64,000 nucleotides of DNA, taken from the NCBI GenBank assembly GCA_958367245.1, contig CATXEA010000002.1, forward strand, positions 124,001 to 188,000, in the 5' to 3' direction. This stretch comes from an uncultured Blautia sp. GTDB taxonomy: Bacteria; Bacillota; Clostridia; Lachnospirales; Lachnospiraceae. Each line of letters opens with the position of its first letter. The stretch's first letter is position 1. Shown here piece by piece: positions 33,740 through 41,527 of this stretch. Below the pieces are notes generated by a model, which searched no databases, had not been told where the DNA came from, and was given only the letters and a program-made list of their open reading frames with translations. The translations under genes and the position numbers were made by a program.

Positions 33740-34804
33740 TTATTTATCTTCCACCGCAATCTGACTGAGGTAATATTCCTGTGCTTCATCAAGAAGAGGC
33801 TTCAGTGTTTCCTCTGCATACTGTTCTGTAGAAGGAAAGGCGAGGTCTTCTATAAAGCTGGCATAATATTCATCAGCGTTTTTGCAGACCTTATCTCCGA
33901 TGGTATCATTGCCAAACTGAAATTCCTCACGAAGCTTTCGACTCATGAGTTCAAGTTCTATCTCTATTCTTCCATAATCCTCCATTTCCTCCTTAAAGGC
34001 ATCATACGTAGTTCCACATTCTTTATAAAGCGCATCCAGCTTTTCAAAATTTGTAACTTTCTTTAGAAATTTACTCTCTTCATCCATTGCGGCATCAATT
34101 TCTTCTTCTGAGGGCAGTTTTCCACTTTGTTTTGCATATTCATAAACCCGAAGTCCATTCTCCATCTCCCATCTCACAGCTTGCATTGCAGACTCTGCGT
34201 TTTCATATGACTCCTCATTTCTCAGCATGTTCATAGCAAAATATGCTCTTAAATCCTCTGTGCCGCATACAACTCCGTCTTTTTGTAATTTTTCGTGAAG
34301 TTTCTGCCTTTTTCTAATAGATTCCTTTATCTCTTCGTCACTAGCCATAATAAATTCCGGAGATTTCTCTTCTGTATCTTCATTGGGTACAGAATCGGGA
34401 AACAAATCAGCCTGTATGTATTCTGAAATAAAGTCTCCTCCCTGATAAATGGTTCCGTCTTCTGCTTCCACGTACCACTCTTCCGCATCCGGCGCTGTCT
34501 GGAAAAAGTAAAAACTGTCCTTTGTTCCATCTTCATATTTAAGGGTCACAATAATATATCGTTCTCCACGCTCCACATTATCAGAAGGCTCTGTCAAAAC
34601 CAGACTTTCCATCCGCCCTCGAAGTCTGCCATAATCACTCTGGGGCGTTGTCTTAAAACCGGATATAAAATAATTCACAATCTCTTTATCCGGAAGTGTT
34701 AATCCTTCCGCCTCCTTGGCATAACCGTTCATTGCCCCTGCCCAAAGCAGCCCGGCACATAGCAGTCCTGCTACCGCCATTTTGTATCTTTTTTTGTTTT
34801 TCAT
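33740..34804 (-). CDS. Secreted protein of unknown function
   Basis: A 354-residue exported protein from the ATG at 34804 (MKNKKRYK), which has the better-spaced GGGG ribosome site; the longer frame to 34861 is unlikely. A signal peptide (about residues 1-29, ending NGYA) is followed by a highly charged, largely helical mature domain rich in Glu and Lys. A Trp/Tyr-containing segment (DSFYFFQTAPDAEEWYVEAEDGTIYQGGDF, about residues 96-125) suggests a small folded N-terminal domain. The C-terminal 180 residues look like a SurA/trigger-factor-like helical region (KLPSEEEIDAAMDEESKFLKKV), but no prolyl isomerase domain is evident. I do not recognise the family. Confidence 0.75.
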   Translation of the reverse strand: MKNKKRYKMAVAGLLCAGLLWAGAMNGYAKEAEGLTLPDKEIVNYFISGFKTTPQSDYGRLRGRMESLVLTEPSDNVERGERYIIVTLKYEDGTKDSFYFFQTAPDAEEWYVEAEDGTIYQGGDFISEYIQADLFPDSVPNEDTEEKSPEFIMASDEEIKESIRKRQKLHEKLQKDGVVCGTEDLRAYFAMNMLRNEESYENAESAMQAVRWEMENGLRVYEYAKQSGKLPSEEEIDAAMDEESKFLKKVTNFEKLDALYKECGTTYDAFKEEMEDYGRIEIELELMSRKLREEFQFGNDTIGDKVCKNADEYYASFIEDLAFPSTEQYAEETLKPLLDEAQEYYLSQIAVEDK

Positions 34805-34869
34805 AAAATTCATCCCCTTCCTTGAATAAAATATCTTAATGGAATCATAAGTGATGAGCAACTAACACA

Positions 34870-35115
34870 TTACGCCTGTTTCGTCAAAAATTTACGAAGC
34901 AGGTATTTAAGCCCAAAAGAGCAAGGCACCACAGAGAGTATAAAAATTGCAATAAAAATCATATCCAGCACAACGATTGTCTCCATCTTCAGCGTCAGCA
35001 AGTCAAAAACAATCCACTTATAGGCGGTAAAATAAACCTTATAATAACATATTGCGCTGACTGCAAGAAGCAGGATGTTTAATTTCTTTTGATGTACCTT
35101 AATATAAGCATCCAT
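34870..35115 (-). CDS. Small membrane protein of unknown function, two predicted spans
   Basis: An 81-residue protein with a strong ribosome site (AATGGAGGAGAAAA). Hydrophobic segments lie near residues 12-32 (LNILLLAVSAICYYKVYFTA) and 46-67 (IVVLDMIFIAIFILSVVPCSFG), with a basic C-terminus (KYLLRKFLTKQA). It sits between two other small genes of unknown function in the same direction. The family is not recognised. Confidence 0.7.
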   Translation of the reverse strand: MDAYIKVHQKKLNILLLAVSAICYYKVYFTAYKWIVFDLLTLKMETIVVLDMIFIAIFILSVVPCSFGLKYLLRKFLTKQA

Positions 35116-35158
35116 TTTTCTCCTCCATTTTCACTGCCGACAAAATTCGTTTTCCTCA

Positions 35159-35404
35159 TTAAATATTTTTAAGCAACAGCCGCGTTCTTTCTTCATCTTC
35201 TCTCTTAACATATAAAAAGTATGTCATCTTCTCAATAGGATTATATTTATTCCCCAAAACAGCAGAGTCAAAGGAATTCATTTTAAGACTGGACTTCACT
35301 TTAATTTTGTAGAAAATTCCCTCTTTTGCCAAAATTTCCTGAGCCTTCTGTTTTTTGTCCCCGCTTTGAAACGATCCTATCTTTACGAATTGGAATAATC
35401 CCAT
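35159..35404 (-). CDS. Small soluble protein of unknown function
   Basis: An 81-residue basic protein with a clear GAGAGGGGGTAATTT ribosome site and its own promoter (35441-35469). It has the pattern KAQEILAKEGIFYKIKVKSS followed by a beta-rich segment ending YFLYVKREDEERTRLLLKNI. That is reminiscent of small DUF2007-like alpha-beta proteins in which a strand-helix-strand repeat is seen, but the match is weak. It probably heads a transcript with the next two genes. Confidence 0.65.
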   Translation of the reverse strand: MGLFQFVKIGSFQSGDKKQKAQEILAKEGIFYKIKVKSSLKMNSFDSAVLGNKYNPIEKMTYFLYVKREDEERTRLLLKNI

Positions 35405-35440
35405 AAATTACCCCCTCTCCATATTATCTGTTATATTTTA

Positions 35441-35469
35441 AATATATTTTATTTTATGAGAAAAGTCAA
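35441..35469 (-). promoter_or_regulatory. Promoter of the 35.4-33.7 kb small-gene group
   Basis: TTGACT (35464-35469) and TATATT (35441-35446) on the minus strand with a 17-bp spacer. Confidence 0.75.
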
Positions 35470-35556
35470 CTTTTTTTATCTATAGTCTTTTTATTTTTTC
35501 ACATTTTAAAATTATGACATAAATATAACAAAATTTCAAATATACTTTTTGACCGC

Positions 35557-35588
35557 AACAGGCGCTGACTTCATTGCCAGCGCCTGTT
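35557..35588 (-). terminator. Hairpin after the truncated secreted protein gene
   Basis: An 11-bp perfect stem, AACAGGCGCTG with CAGCGCCTGTT. It lacks a strong U-run, so termination efficiency is uncertain. Confidence 0.5.
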
Positions 35589-35622
35589 CCTCTCGATTAT
35601 TCATTTATTCTGTAGCTTCTGT

Positions 35623-36315
35623 TTATTCCATAGTTTCTTCTGCCGAATCCTCTTTTTCCAGAACAGCTTCTGCTTTTTCCATAATCTGTCTTGTTGCTTC
35701 TGTTCCCATTGCTCCAAACACCATATTACATATTCTGTCGCCTTCGTACGTACACTGAAGTACAAGAGAGGTGTCTACTTTTTGGTCTTTTTCTTCCAGC
35801 CACTGGTATACTTTAAACCCGTCTTTTTCTATCACTTCATCATTTTCTCCGTATTGTTCGGTAAACTGTTCCAGAACATACTCTGCTAACTCTGTCAGGT
35901 CGCCTTCGTATTTGTCAGGTTCTCCGCCAAAAATAAAGGAAATGTCTGTTACACCGTCTTCCAGAAATCCCAGATTTATCAATCCGGATTCCCCTAAAAA
36001 CTCCACCGGACTTCTGAGATTTCCCAGTTTTGTACTCTGCCCTTGCATAGCCTCAAGGGATACGCCCAGAATTTCTTCTGCCTCCTCTTTAGAGGAAAGC
36101 CACGGAATTCCTTTATAGCAATATTTTCCGTCTGTGTAAAAAGCTGTCAAGTCCACAATTTCTTCTTCGTCCTGCTCCTCAGATGTGTCTGTTTCTTCAA
36201 CAATTTTTGTCTCCTCTGCTGCAAACGCCATAGTGGTACTGCTCATGCAAAAAATATACCTTTGTAGTTTTATTCTCTCATACTTTTCTTCTGAACTATG
36301 GCATCCTGTGTCCAA
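35623..36315 (-). pseudogene. Acidic secreted protein, apparently with a disrupted N-terminus
   Basis: The frame encodes an exported-looking protein whose mature part starts near AFAAEETKIVEETDT. It contains an acidic linker, a folded domain (YCYKGIPWLSSKEEAEEILG to DISFIFGGEPDKYEGDLTELAEYVLEQF) and an acidic tail. A normal signal peptide is missing: upstream of FCMSSTTMAFA the frame reads ERIKLQRYI and then unrelated sequence, and no ribosome site precedes any start. Just upstream (36308-36387) lie three spaced GTGTCCA motifs that look like the end of a decayed mobile element. I infer that the original 5' end was lost. It might still be expressed from an internal start, without export. Confidence 0.55.
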
Positions 36316-36387
36316 TCTGATGGTTAGACAGAATCAAGGCTGAGATACGTGTCCATTATGAGGGGGACTAAAAATGTTTCGTGTCCA
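36308..36387. repeat. Three spaced GTGTCCA repeats, possible relic of a mobile-element end
   Basis: GTGTCCA occurs at 36308-36314, 36349-36355 and 36381-36387, in the same orientation and 41 and 32 bp apart. Spaced terminal repeats of this kind occur at the ends of IS21-type elements. No transposase remnant was seen, so the call is tentative. Confidence 0.35.
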
Positions 36388-36406
36388 TACCTATGAGTAT
36401 ATTATA

Positions 36407-36422
36407 GAACACCCTTCTTTTT
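36407..36422 (+). repeat. 16-bp direct repeat, left copy, at the edge of the agr-ABC module
   Basis: GAACACCCTTCTTTTT, identical to 43545-43560. The two copies bracket the agr and ABC genes. It overlaps the last two bases of the stop codon of the 212-residue membrane protein. Confidence 0.6.
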
Positions 36423-37059
36423 ATTCTCCATCTTTATTTACTATTTTTTCCAAAAACGCTCCTCCTACAACCATAAAAACCCCAAAAAATATTTGTGTAT
36501 AAAACCTATTTCTCCCAAAATTTACTGGCAAAAGCCCTAATCTGATTACACAAAATTCTTCTGGCAAAAGATGACCAATGCTCAGAAAACAATACCCATA
36601 CATAAATGCCATACCACCTAATGCAGATTTTAACAAATGCATAAAAAAATAAGTCATCTCTCCAATGATAATGCATTGAAAAAGCAAAACAGTCACATTG
36701 ACCCTATAATCCTCAGTCATGAAAGCCAGACAAATTGCATACAGCAAAAGTAAAAATAACGTTACAACTATATTGCTGAAGCACCAACTGCTTTTTGCCC
36801 CCGTGATATTACTGTATGAAAGTTCCTTTAATTCTTTGCTTAACAACAATCTAAATCCCAAATATTGTATCCAAATCCCAAATATCGGCAAAAATGTCTG
36901 AGCAGAATCAAATACTCTTATCATAGTCAACTCATCTTTATCAGCAAGCAGTTGATGCTGATATGGCAGAAGAAACAAATATATAAACAAAACCGCAAAA
37001 AAATACATCCCCCATTGTGTACGTATATGTATTTTTAGAAAATTCATTCTATTCTTCAC
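36421..37059 (-). CDS. Six-span membrane protein, probable ABC-2-type permease partner
   Basis: A 212-residue polytopic protein with about six hydrophobic segments (for example MYFFAVLFIYLFLLPY near residue 18, FQCIIIGEMTYFFMHLL near 127, FFGVFMVVGGAFLEKIV near the C-terminus) and few charged loops. It follows the ATPase gene by 43 bp and the 664-residue membrane protein gene, and is AT-rich like them. Together they look like a transporter with one ATPase and two dissimilar membrane subunits. No family is recognised with confidence. A role in export or immunity within the agr module is inferred from position only. Confidence 0.7.
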   Translation of the reverse strand: MKNRMNFLKIHIRTQWGMYFFAVLFIYLFLLPYQHQLLADKDELTMIRVFDSAQTFLPIFGIWIQYLGFRLLLSKELKELSYSNITGAKSSWCFSNIVVTLFLLLLYAICLAFMTEDYRVNVTVLLFQCIIIGEMTYFFMHLLKSALGGMAFMYGYCFLSIGHLLPEEFCVIRLGLLPVNFGRNRFYTQIFFGVFMVVGGAFLEKIVNKDGE

Positions 37060-37102
37060 CTTATAATACCTTATATTGATAATTAAAGCAAATATTGCCT
37101 GT

Positions 37103-37951
37103 CTATATATCGAAATTAGTTTTGTTTTTCAGTATAATCAAATACCCATCAACAATATCTGGTTCACAGCAGTTTTCTTCTTCCAAGCTACTAATCTCCC
37201 CAAGCATCAATACTTTCGCATATTTTTCTCCATTCTCAGTAAAATAATTTTCTATATAATATGTTTTAGACAAATTCACCAATCTTCTTTCAGGAATTTT
37301 GTATACTCTTCCCAATGCAGTAGACGCTATTTTATCAGCATCCGCTGACACAAGAATTTTACCATCTTCCATAACAATCACCTTCTGACACAAATATTTT
37401 ATGTCCTCTACCAGATGTGTTGACAGCAATATTGTCACCTTCCCCTCTAAATTTCTAATAATATTATTAAAATTATTTCGTTCTTCCGGGTCTAATCCAA
37501 CTGTAGGTTCATCCAGCAACAGCAATATCGGATTTCCCATTAACGCCTGTGCAATCCCTATTCTGCGAATCATACCGCCAGAAAGCTTCCGGCATTTCAC
37601 CTTCAACATTTCACCCATGTTTACAATTTTTAAAACCCTGATAATCTCTTCCTCTTGCTGATATTTTGGAATATTTTTTAAACATGCAAAGTATTCCATC
37701 TGTTCAAACACTGTAAGTTCCGGAAAACATCCAAAGTTTTGCGGTAAATAACCAATGTTTTCTTTTTTCCAGTTCAACGAAATTTCTCCACTATTTGCCT
37801 TCAACGTTCCTGCAAGTATTCTTATGAGCGTCGTTTTCCCTGCTCCATTTGGTCCAATCAGACCATAGGTATACGAATCCAATTGCAAAGAAACCTCTTT
37901 CAAAACCTCTTTTTTTCCATATTTTTTTTTCAGTTCAGTAATTTTTATCAT
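37103..37951 (-). CDS. ABC transporter ATP-binding protein
   Basis: A 282-residue ATPase of the multidrug/ABC-2 type. The Walker A loop GPNGAGKTTLIRIL is at about residues 34-47, followed by GYLPQNFGCFPELTVFEQM, the signature LSGGMIRRIGIAQALMG near 133 and Walker B LLLLDEPTVGLDP near 152. The C-terminal 60 residues form an accessory domain. Its start overlaps the stop of the 664-residue membrane protein gene by four bases, so the two are translationally coupled. It energises the neighbouring permease(s). The substrate is not known. Confidence 0.92.
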   Translation of the reverse strand: MIKITELKKKYGKKEVLKEVSLQLDSYTYGLIGPNGAGKTTLIRILAGTLKANSGEISLNWKKENIGYLPQNFGCFPELTVFEQMEYFACLKNIPKYQQEEEIIRVLKIVNMGEMLKVKCRKLSGGMIRRIGIAQALMGNPILLLLDEPTVGLDPEERNNFNNIIRNLEGKVTILLSTHLVEDIKYLCQKVIVMEDGKILVSADADKIASTALGRVYKIPERRLVNLSKTYYIENYFTENGEKYAKVLMLGEISSLEEENCCEPDIVDGYLIILKNKTNFDI

Positions 37952-39942
37952 AACTTCTCCCTCATTACATCCAAAAATCCCCTATCACCATTATATTTTT
38001 TCGGATTCAGCATATAGTGAACCGCTTCTCTCACAAATATTTCCCTATCTTTTTTTTCCATATCTTCTAAAAGCAACAGCAACTCATTCAATATATCACT
38101 ATCGTACTCCGGAAATTTCTTCCTAATTTTTATTTCATCCACCCAGCTTTCTACAATATACACAAAATCGTTGTCAAAATATGACAATAGAAACAGCTGA
38201 ATCAGTTCTGAACTTTCTCTATCAAGTCTGTTTTCACAATCTTTCAATACAATATAATGAAGCAAAGTATCTTCGGTTATATAATCCGGACTTGCCAATA
38301 TATAATTATCAAACACCGCCAAAAAGTTATTTGTAACGTTTCTTCCCATATCTTTTGATGCAAAAATTAATTCCTTATCCTCTAGTTCCGATATGTCCAC
38401 TCCATATACATACTCCAACGTTTCCAGTGCATCATAATAACTTATTTTCTGCCTATTTATAAATTCTTGCACCCCATATCCCGAATATAATGCAAGCGGA
38501 AGATAATTTTGAACAATCGAATCCTGAACTTCACAAAGATTGCCTCCCAGCACCGTAATGCTGTCCGCCTCTCCTTCAAATATATTGTTTCCTTTATCAG
38601 AAAGATTTGTTATTATCGGGAGATCACTTTTAATGCAAATATGAGTAGTCTCTATGCGATTATATGGATTATATCCCCACATTTTTCCATAATCCAAATA
38701 TTCCAACACAATTTGTCTTTCTCCATCCATAGGATACCATGGAAACCATCCAGGAAGCATAGCAGCCCTTTCATTAGAATAAAATTTATTATGACATCCA
38801 CTATAACGAATATTAAATTTTAACCTGTCTACTTTTTGATTTGTACGTATTCGCAGATTATCCTCCTGCTGTTCAAATTGAATTGCTACACCTTTTGTCT
38901 CTGACACAACCTCTTTAACTAAATATCCACGGTAAAGCGTAAAAAGGAATTCCTGACAATCAATCGGTGCTTTCACCTCTAATGTTCCCTCAACGCAAAG
39001 CATATCACCGAAAGATAATTGCAAATTGTAATCTGTAACAAAAAATCCAGAATCCTTATTTGATTGATAAGTATTTTTCCCCCTGTGAACAGAATACTCC
39101 GTATAATCTTTATTCATCCCATCCCAACTGCTGTTTAGTCTGTAAATGGAAGCCGGCTGGTAGGACAAAATCAAAAAGAACGCTGCAACACCCCCCGCAA
39201 AGACACCTATGATTTTCTTTTTCCAGATATATACGAGTCCATTACCAAGCAAAAACAATACCCAAAAATACAATAAATACACCCGCACATTCTCTATCTG
39301 AAAATCATTCTGATAATCAGGACTCCATCTGCCATTCTGGTATAAAATCTGAAAAAGCCAACGCAGTTTTTTCCAAATATAGTCTACCGGTATCTCTGGT
39401 CTCTGCTCCCATACGATTTGTTCTGCAAATGGACTAATCAAAAAAAGAAACAGAATTTCCAACATAAGCCACCTTGAAGAATTCCTGCTGGCTGATACCA
39501 GAAATGTAAACAATACACAAATTAATTGAGGGAATACAATATTATATAGATAATTAATCGGGAACCACGAAAGAAAATATCCTGTACCATCATTATTAGC
39601 AGAACAAAATATAAGAAGAATACTCATTCCTATGTTCCATATAATTACTTGAATCACAATCAACCCCAAAGAACTTTTTTCATACACTGCCCAATTCTCT
39701 GCTGTTTCCGAAACTTCCTTTACATAATTTCTATTAGCACATGATATATAATAATACGATATACATACAATATAGAAACATACATAGTAATTAAACCGAA
39801 CAATTATATGCAGCAAAGAAACCCCTGTCATCCCCAGACTTTGAAAATAATATCCAAATCCATAGGTTATGGCAAAGAATAACACAGACAGCCCAATACA
39901 TATCTTCGATTTATAATATTGTTTCCATATTACAGTTTTCAT
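37948..39942 (-). CDS. Large ABC-type membrane protein with a ~400-residue extracytoplasmic domain
   Basis: A 664-residue protein. The first 265 residues hold about seven membrane spans (for example IGLSVLFFAITYGFGYYF, YYVCFYIVCISYYYIS, YLLYFWVLFLLGNGLVYIW, GVFAGGVAAFFLILSY). The rest is a predicted extracytoplasmic domain. Its first part is beta-rich and includes NERAAMLPGWFPWYP, reminiscent of the N-terminal fold of M1-type peptidase-like domains fused to permeases. The remainder is helical, and no HExxH zinc motif is present, so peptidase activity is unlikely. It is coupled to the ATPase gene by a four-base overlap. A GAGGGGGGAATAAA site fixes the start. Candidate roles are peptide export, processing scaffold or immunity. 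Confidence 0.75.
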   Translation of the reverse strand: MKTVIWKQYYKSKICIGLSVLFFAITYGFGYYFQSLGMTGVSLLHIIVRFNYYVCFYIVCISYYYISCANRNYVKEVSETAENWAVYEKSSLGLIVIQVIIWNIGMSILLIFCSANNDGTGYFLSWFPINYLYNIVFPQLICVLFTFLVSASRNSSRWLMLEILFLFLISPFAEQIVWEQRPEIPVDYIWKKLRWLFQILYQNGRWSPDYQNDFQIENVRVYLLYFWVLFLLGNGLVYIWKKKIIGVFAGGVAAFFLILSYQPASIYRLNSSWDGMNKDYTEYSVHRGKNTYQSNKDSGFFVTDYNLQLSFGDMLCVEGTLEVKAPIDCQEFLFTLYRGYLVKEVVSETKGVAIQFEQQEDNLRIRTNQKVDRLKFNIRYSGCHNKFYSNERAAMLPGWFPWYPMDGERQIVLEYLDYGKMWGYNPYNRIETTHICIKSDLPIITNLSDKGNNIFEGEADSITVLGGNLCEVQDSIVQNYLPLALYSGYGVQEFINRQKISYYDALETLEYVYGVDISELEDKELIFASKDMGRNVTNNFLAVFDNYILASPDYITEDTLLHYIVLKDCENRLDRESSELIQLFLLSYFDNDFVYIVESWVDEIKIRKKFPEYDSDILNELLLLLEDMEKKDREIFVREAVHYMLNPKKYNGDRGFLDVMREKL

Positions 39943-40261
39943 TTTATTCCCCCCTCACTTTTTCAGGTACGCTATCGCATATCTTTCTACCACAAATTCA
40001 CCAATATTTTTCGGTACTTCTGTTCTTTTTCCCCATGTTATCTGCTACATACAATTTCAGAAGCCTTTGGTAAATCCAATAACTATATAACGCGCCAATC
40101 GCTTGCAAACAATCAGCGCGCCTTATTTAATTACCTTTCAATTTGTACTATAAACCGTAGAAACTACACGCAAATCAATTCATGAATTCCATCAAGAATA
40201 CATATATTTTCTTCACATCGAGATTCCACAATATCAAATACTCAGACAATACCATATATCA
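39943..40261. other. AT-rich intergenic region between the secreted-protein gene and the ABC operon
   Basis: No coding frame with a ribosome site is seen in 319 bp. It contains the hairpin at 40091-40120. On the minus strand TTGATT lies about 20 bp before TATAGT, a possible activator-dependent promoter for the ABC genes. No second copy of the TGGCGAAAT repeat found upstream of agrD is present. Confidence 0.45.
40091..40120 (-). terminator. Possible terminator of the agrD-agrB-secreted protein transcript
   Basis: CGCGCCAATCG (40091-40101) pairs with CAATCAGCGCG (40110-40120), including three G-U pairs in the RNA, followed by a U/A-rich tail. It lies 140 nt past the stop. Confidence 0.45.
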
Positions 40262-40636
40262 TTAATTTGCACGTACTTTCCCAATACCGTAACATGCATT
40301 GTATCCAGCCAAATATATGTAAAAACTTGATTCCTTATCCTGATATTCTGTATAACTATATCTCCCAGATGGTGCTATATTCGTAGAATATTCACATGAA
40401 TATGGCCATCCAGTCCAACATGCATATGCTTCCATAGTCATATTCTTTTTTGATGATGAAGAATTTTCAGCTGAATAGAAAGCGCTTTTCGATACACCTA
40501 CCGAAGCAGAGGACTTGCCATAGTCATTTGGTGTAATTTCTATAGAAGTACTTGTTGAAGCGCCGTATACTACACTTCCCAAAAATACTGCACCCAAAAC
40601 AATTAGCATCGTGTTCATACCCTTATTTTTTCTCAT
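40262..40636 (-). CDS. Small secreted Cys-containing protein of the agr locus
   Basis: A 124-residue exported protein. The ATG at 40636 follows AAGGAAGGAGAGAAAGAT; the frame to 40702 overlaps agrB and is rejected. A signal peptide (residues 1-27, MLIVLGAVFLGSVVYG core) is followed by a Ser/Tyr/Thr-rich mature region of about 97 residues. That region has three cysteines (in YACWTGW, YSCEYS and YNACYG), and its strand-like pattern ends SSFYIYLAGYNACYGIGKVRAN. It begins 17 bp after agrB, so it is co-transcribed with the pheromone genes. It has no recognised family. Secreted effector or bacteriocin-like protein is the leading guess, by position, size and composition. Confidence 0.75.
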   Translation of the reverse strand: MRKNKGMNTMLIVLGAVFLGSVVYGASTSTSIEITPNDYGKSSASVGVSKSAFYSAENSSSSKKNMTMEAYACWTGWPYSCEYSTNIAPSGRYSYTEYQDKESSFYIYLAGYNACYGIGKVRAN

Positions 40637-40653
40637 ATCTTTCTCTCCTTCCT

Positions 40654-41199
40654 TCATGAATATTTTATTCCATTTATTTCTTTTAACCCAACCATTACAC
40701 ATACCCCAACCATTAAATTTGCCGTTCCAATAGCTGTAGCAATACTGTAAAAATCATTTATAAATAAAAGGATATACAGAATGTACGCCGCGATTACTCT
40801 TATCCTTGCCCTCCTTCCGTATTTTTCTTTTTCCCACTGTTCCAGTCTTCGATTTTTATTATCCACCGGAACAAGCAGGAGAAGCAACAGCAGATTCAAT
40901 GTCTGTAATATGAGAAATATGTCATGATCCATTTGTACATGTTTCATTACACCACATGCTGTCACAAATATTAATGTTGAAATCACATAGCATCGTCCCT
41001 GCGTATCCGCATGATAACCACCAGCGTATTTTCTCAAACACATAAAGCATATAAGAAATACTATGCTTTGTACAAACACATGAAATATACAACCTATGAA
41101 ACTCAGAACCATTATCATAGTAATTGTACTTTTTATGCTTTGAAGTCCATACCTGATGATTTCATTTCGTTCTTCTCCTGAGAAATTTTCGATATCCAT
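40654..41199 (-). CDS. agrB: Accessory gene regulator AgrB, pheromone-processing membrane peptidase
   Basis: A 181-residue membrane cysteine endopeptidase that cleaves AgrD and forms the thiolactone autoinducer. The catalytic pair is visible in RKYAGGYHADTQGRCYVIS: H63 and C70, separated by seven residues as His77 and Cys84 are in S. aureus AgrB. Several membrane spans flank the site. It starts 6 bp after agrD, with no strong ribosome site of its own, which suggests translational coupling. The partner peptide, kinase and regulator are all encoded next to it. Confidence 0.93.
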   Translation of the reverse strand: MDIENFSGEERNEIIRYGLQSIKSTITMIMVLSFIGCIFHVFVQSIVFLICFMCLRKYAGGYHADTQGRCYVISTLIFVTACGVMKHVQMDHDIFLILQTLNLLLLLLLVPVDNKNRRLEQWEKEKYGRRARIRVIAAYILYILLFINDFYSIATAIGTANLMVGVCVMVGLKEINGIKYS

Positions 41200-41205
41200 A
41201 TCATT

Positions 41206-41340
41206 TCATCGCTTTCTCAGTTTTTTGATTGCTTCCGTTTCCTTGGGCTGATATGTTACCCATTTACATGTTGAATCCACCTGCATTTTTGCTGCTTTAA
41301 TAGCCATTTTTTCAACAATCTTTTTAATTTCCTGTTTCAA
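41206..41340 (-). CDS. agrD: AgrD autoinducing peptide precursor (TTG start)
   Basis: A 44-residue precursor beginning at the TTG at 41340, which has a strong GGAAAGGAGAGAGG ribosome site; the longer in-frame ATG starts lie within the promoter. It has an amphipathic N-terminal helix (KQEIKKIVEKMAIKAAKM), a core with a single Cys (DSTCKWVTY, Cys25) and the clostridial-type tail QPKETEAIKKLRKR. By analogy with the C-x-W-x-T peptides of clostridia (CLWFT in C. perfringens), the autoinducer ring is probably C25-K-W-V-T29. The exact N-terminal cleavage is unknown. Unlike staphylococcal AgrD, the tail is basic. Confidence 0.9.
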   Translation of the reverse strand: MKQEIKKIVEKMAIKAAKMQVDSTCKWVTYQPKETEAIKKLRKR

Positions 41341-41396
41341 TTTCTGTCCTCTCTCCTTTCCATCCTTTTTAATGCTTCTATCTTTAATGTATTTAC

Positions 41397-41402
41397 ATTT
41401 TA
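41397..41402 (-). promoter_or_regulatory. -10 box of the agrD promoter
   Basis: TAAAAT on the minus strand. The -35 position (17 bp upstream) has no consensus match, as expected of an activator-dependent promoter. The proximal LytTR-type repeat lies at about -48 to -40 relative to the start. Confidence 0.6.
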
Positions 41403-41429
41403 CCATATTTTTCCCTGTTTTTTCTGATA

Positions 41430-41459
41430 TGGCGAAATCCATATATATTTTGGCGAAAT
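41430..41459 (-). promoter_or_regulatory. LytTR (AgrA)-type direct repeat binding site upstream of agrD
   Basis: ATTTCGCCA (minus strand) occurs twice, at 41451-41459 and 41430-41438, separated by exactly 12 bp. Two 9-bp direct repeats 12 bp apart is the architecture bound by AgrA and other LytTR regulators, and a LytTR regulator is encoded 1.3 kb upstream. The repeat sequence itself differs from staphylococcal ACAGTTAAG. Confidence 0.75.
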
Positions 41460-41473
41460 TCGTTTTTATACAG

Positions 41474-41519
41474 AAAAAAGGGGAGACAATTCCCTATTTG
41501 GTTATTATCTCGCCCCTTT
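41474..41519 (-). terminator. Terminator between agrC and agrD
   Basis: AAAGGGG...AGA and TCT...CCCCTTT arms (41477-41483 with 41513-41519) are followed by TTTTTT on the minus strand. It splits agrA-agrC from agrD-agrB. Confidence 0.75.
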
Positions 41520-41527
41520 ACAGCAAA

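Noticed and set aside
40262..40636. Assignment of the secreted protein to the lactococcin 972 family
   Set aside because: Size and neighbouring ABC genes are suggestive, but the family motifs and the typical immunity protein are not seen.
41341..41442. Longer AgrD start at ATG 41442 or 41406
   Set aside because: These codons lie in the LytTR repeats and -10 region; the TTG at 41340 has the ribosome site and gives the usual AgrD length.
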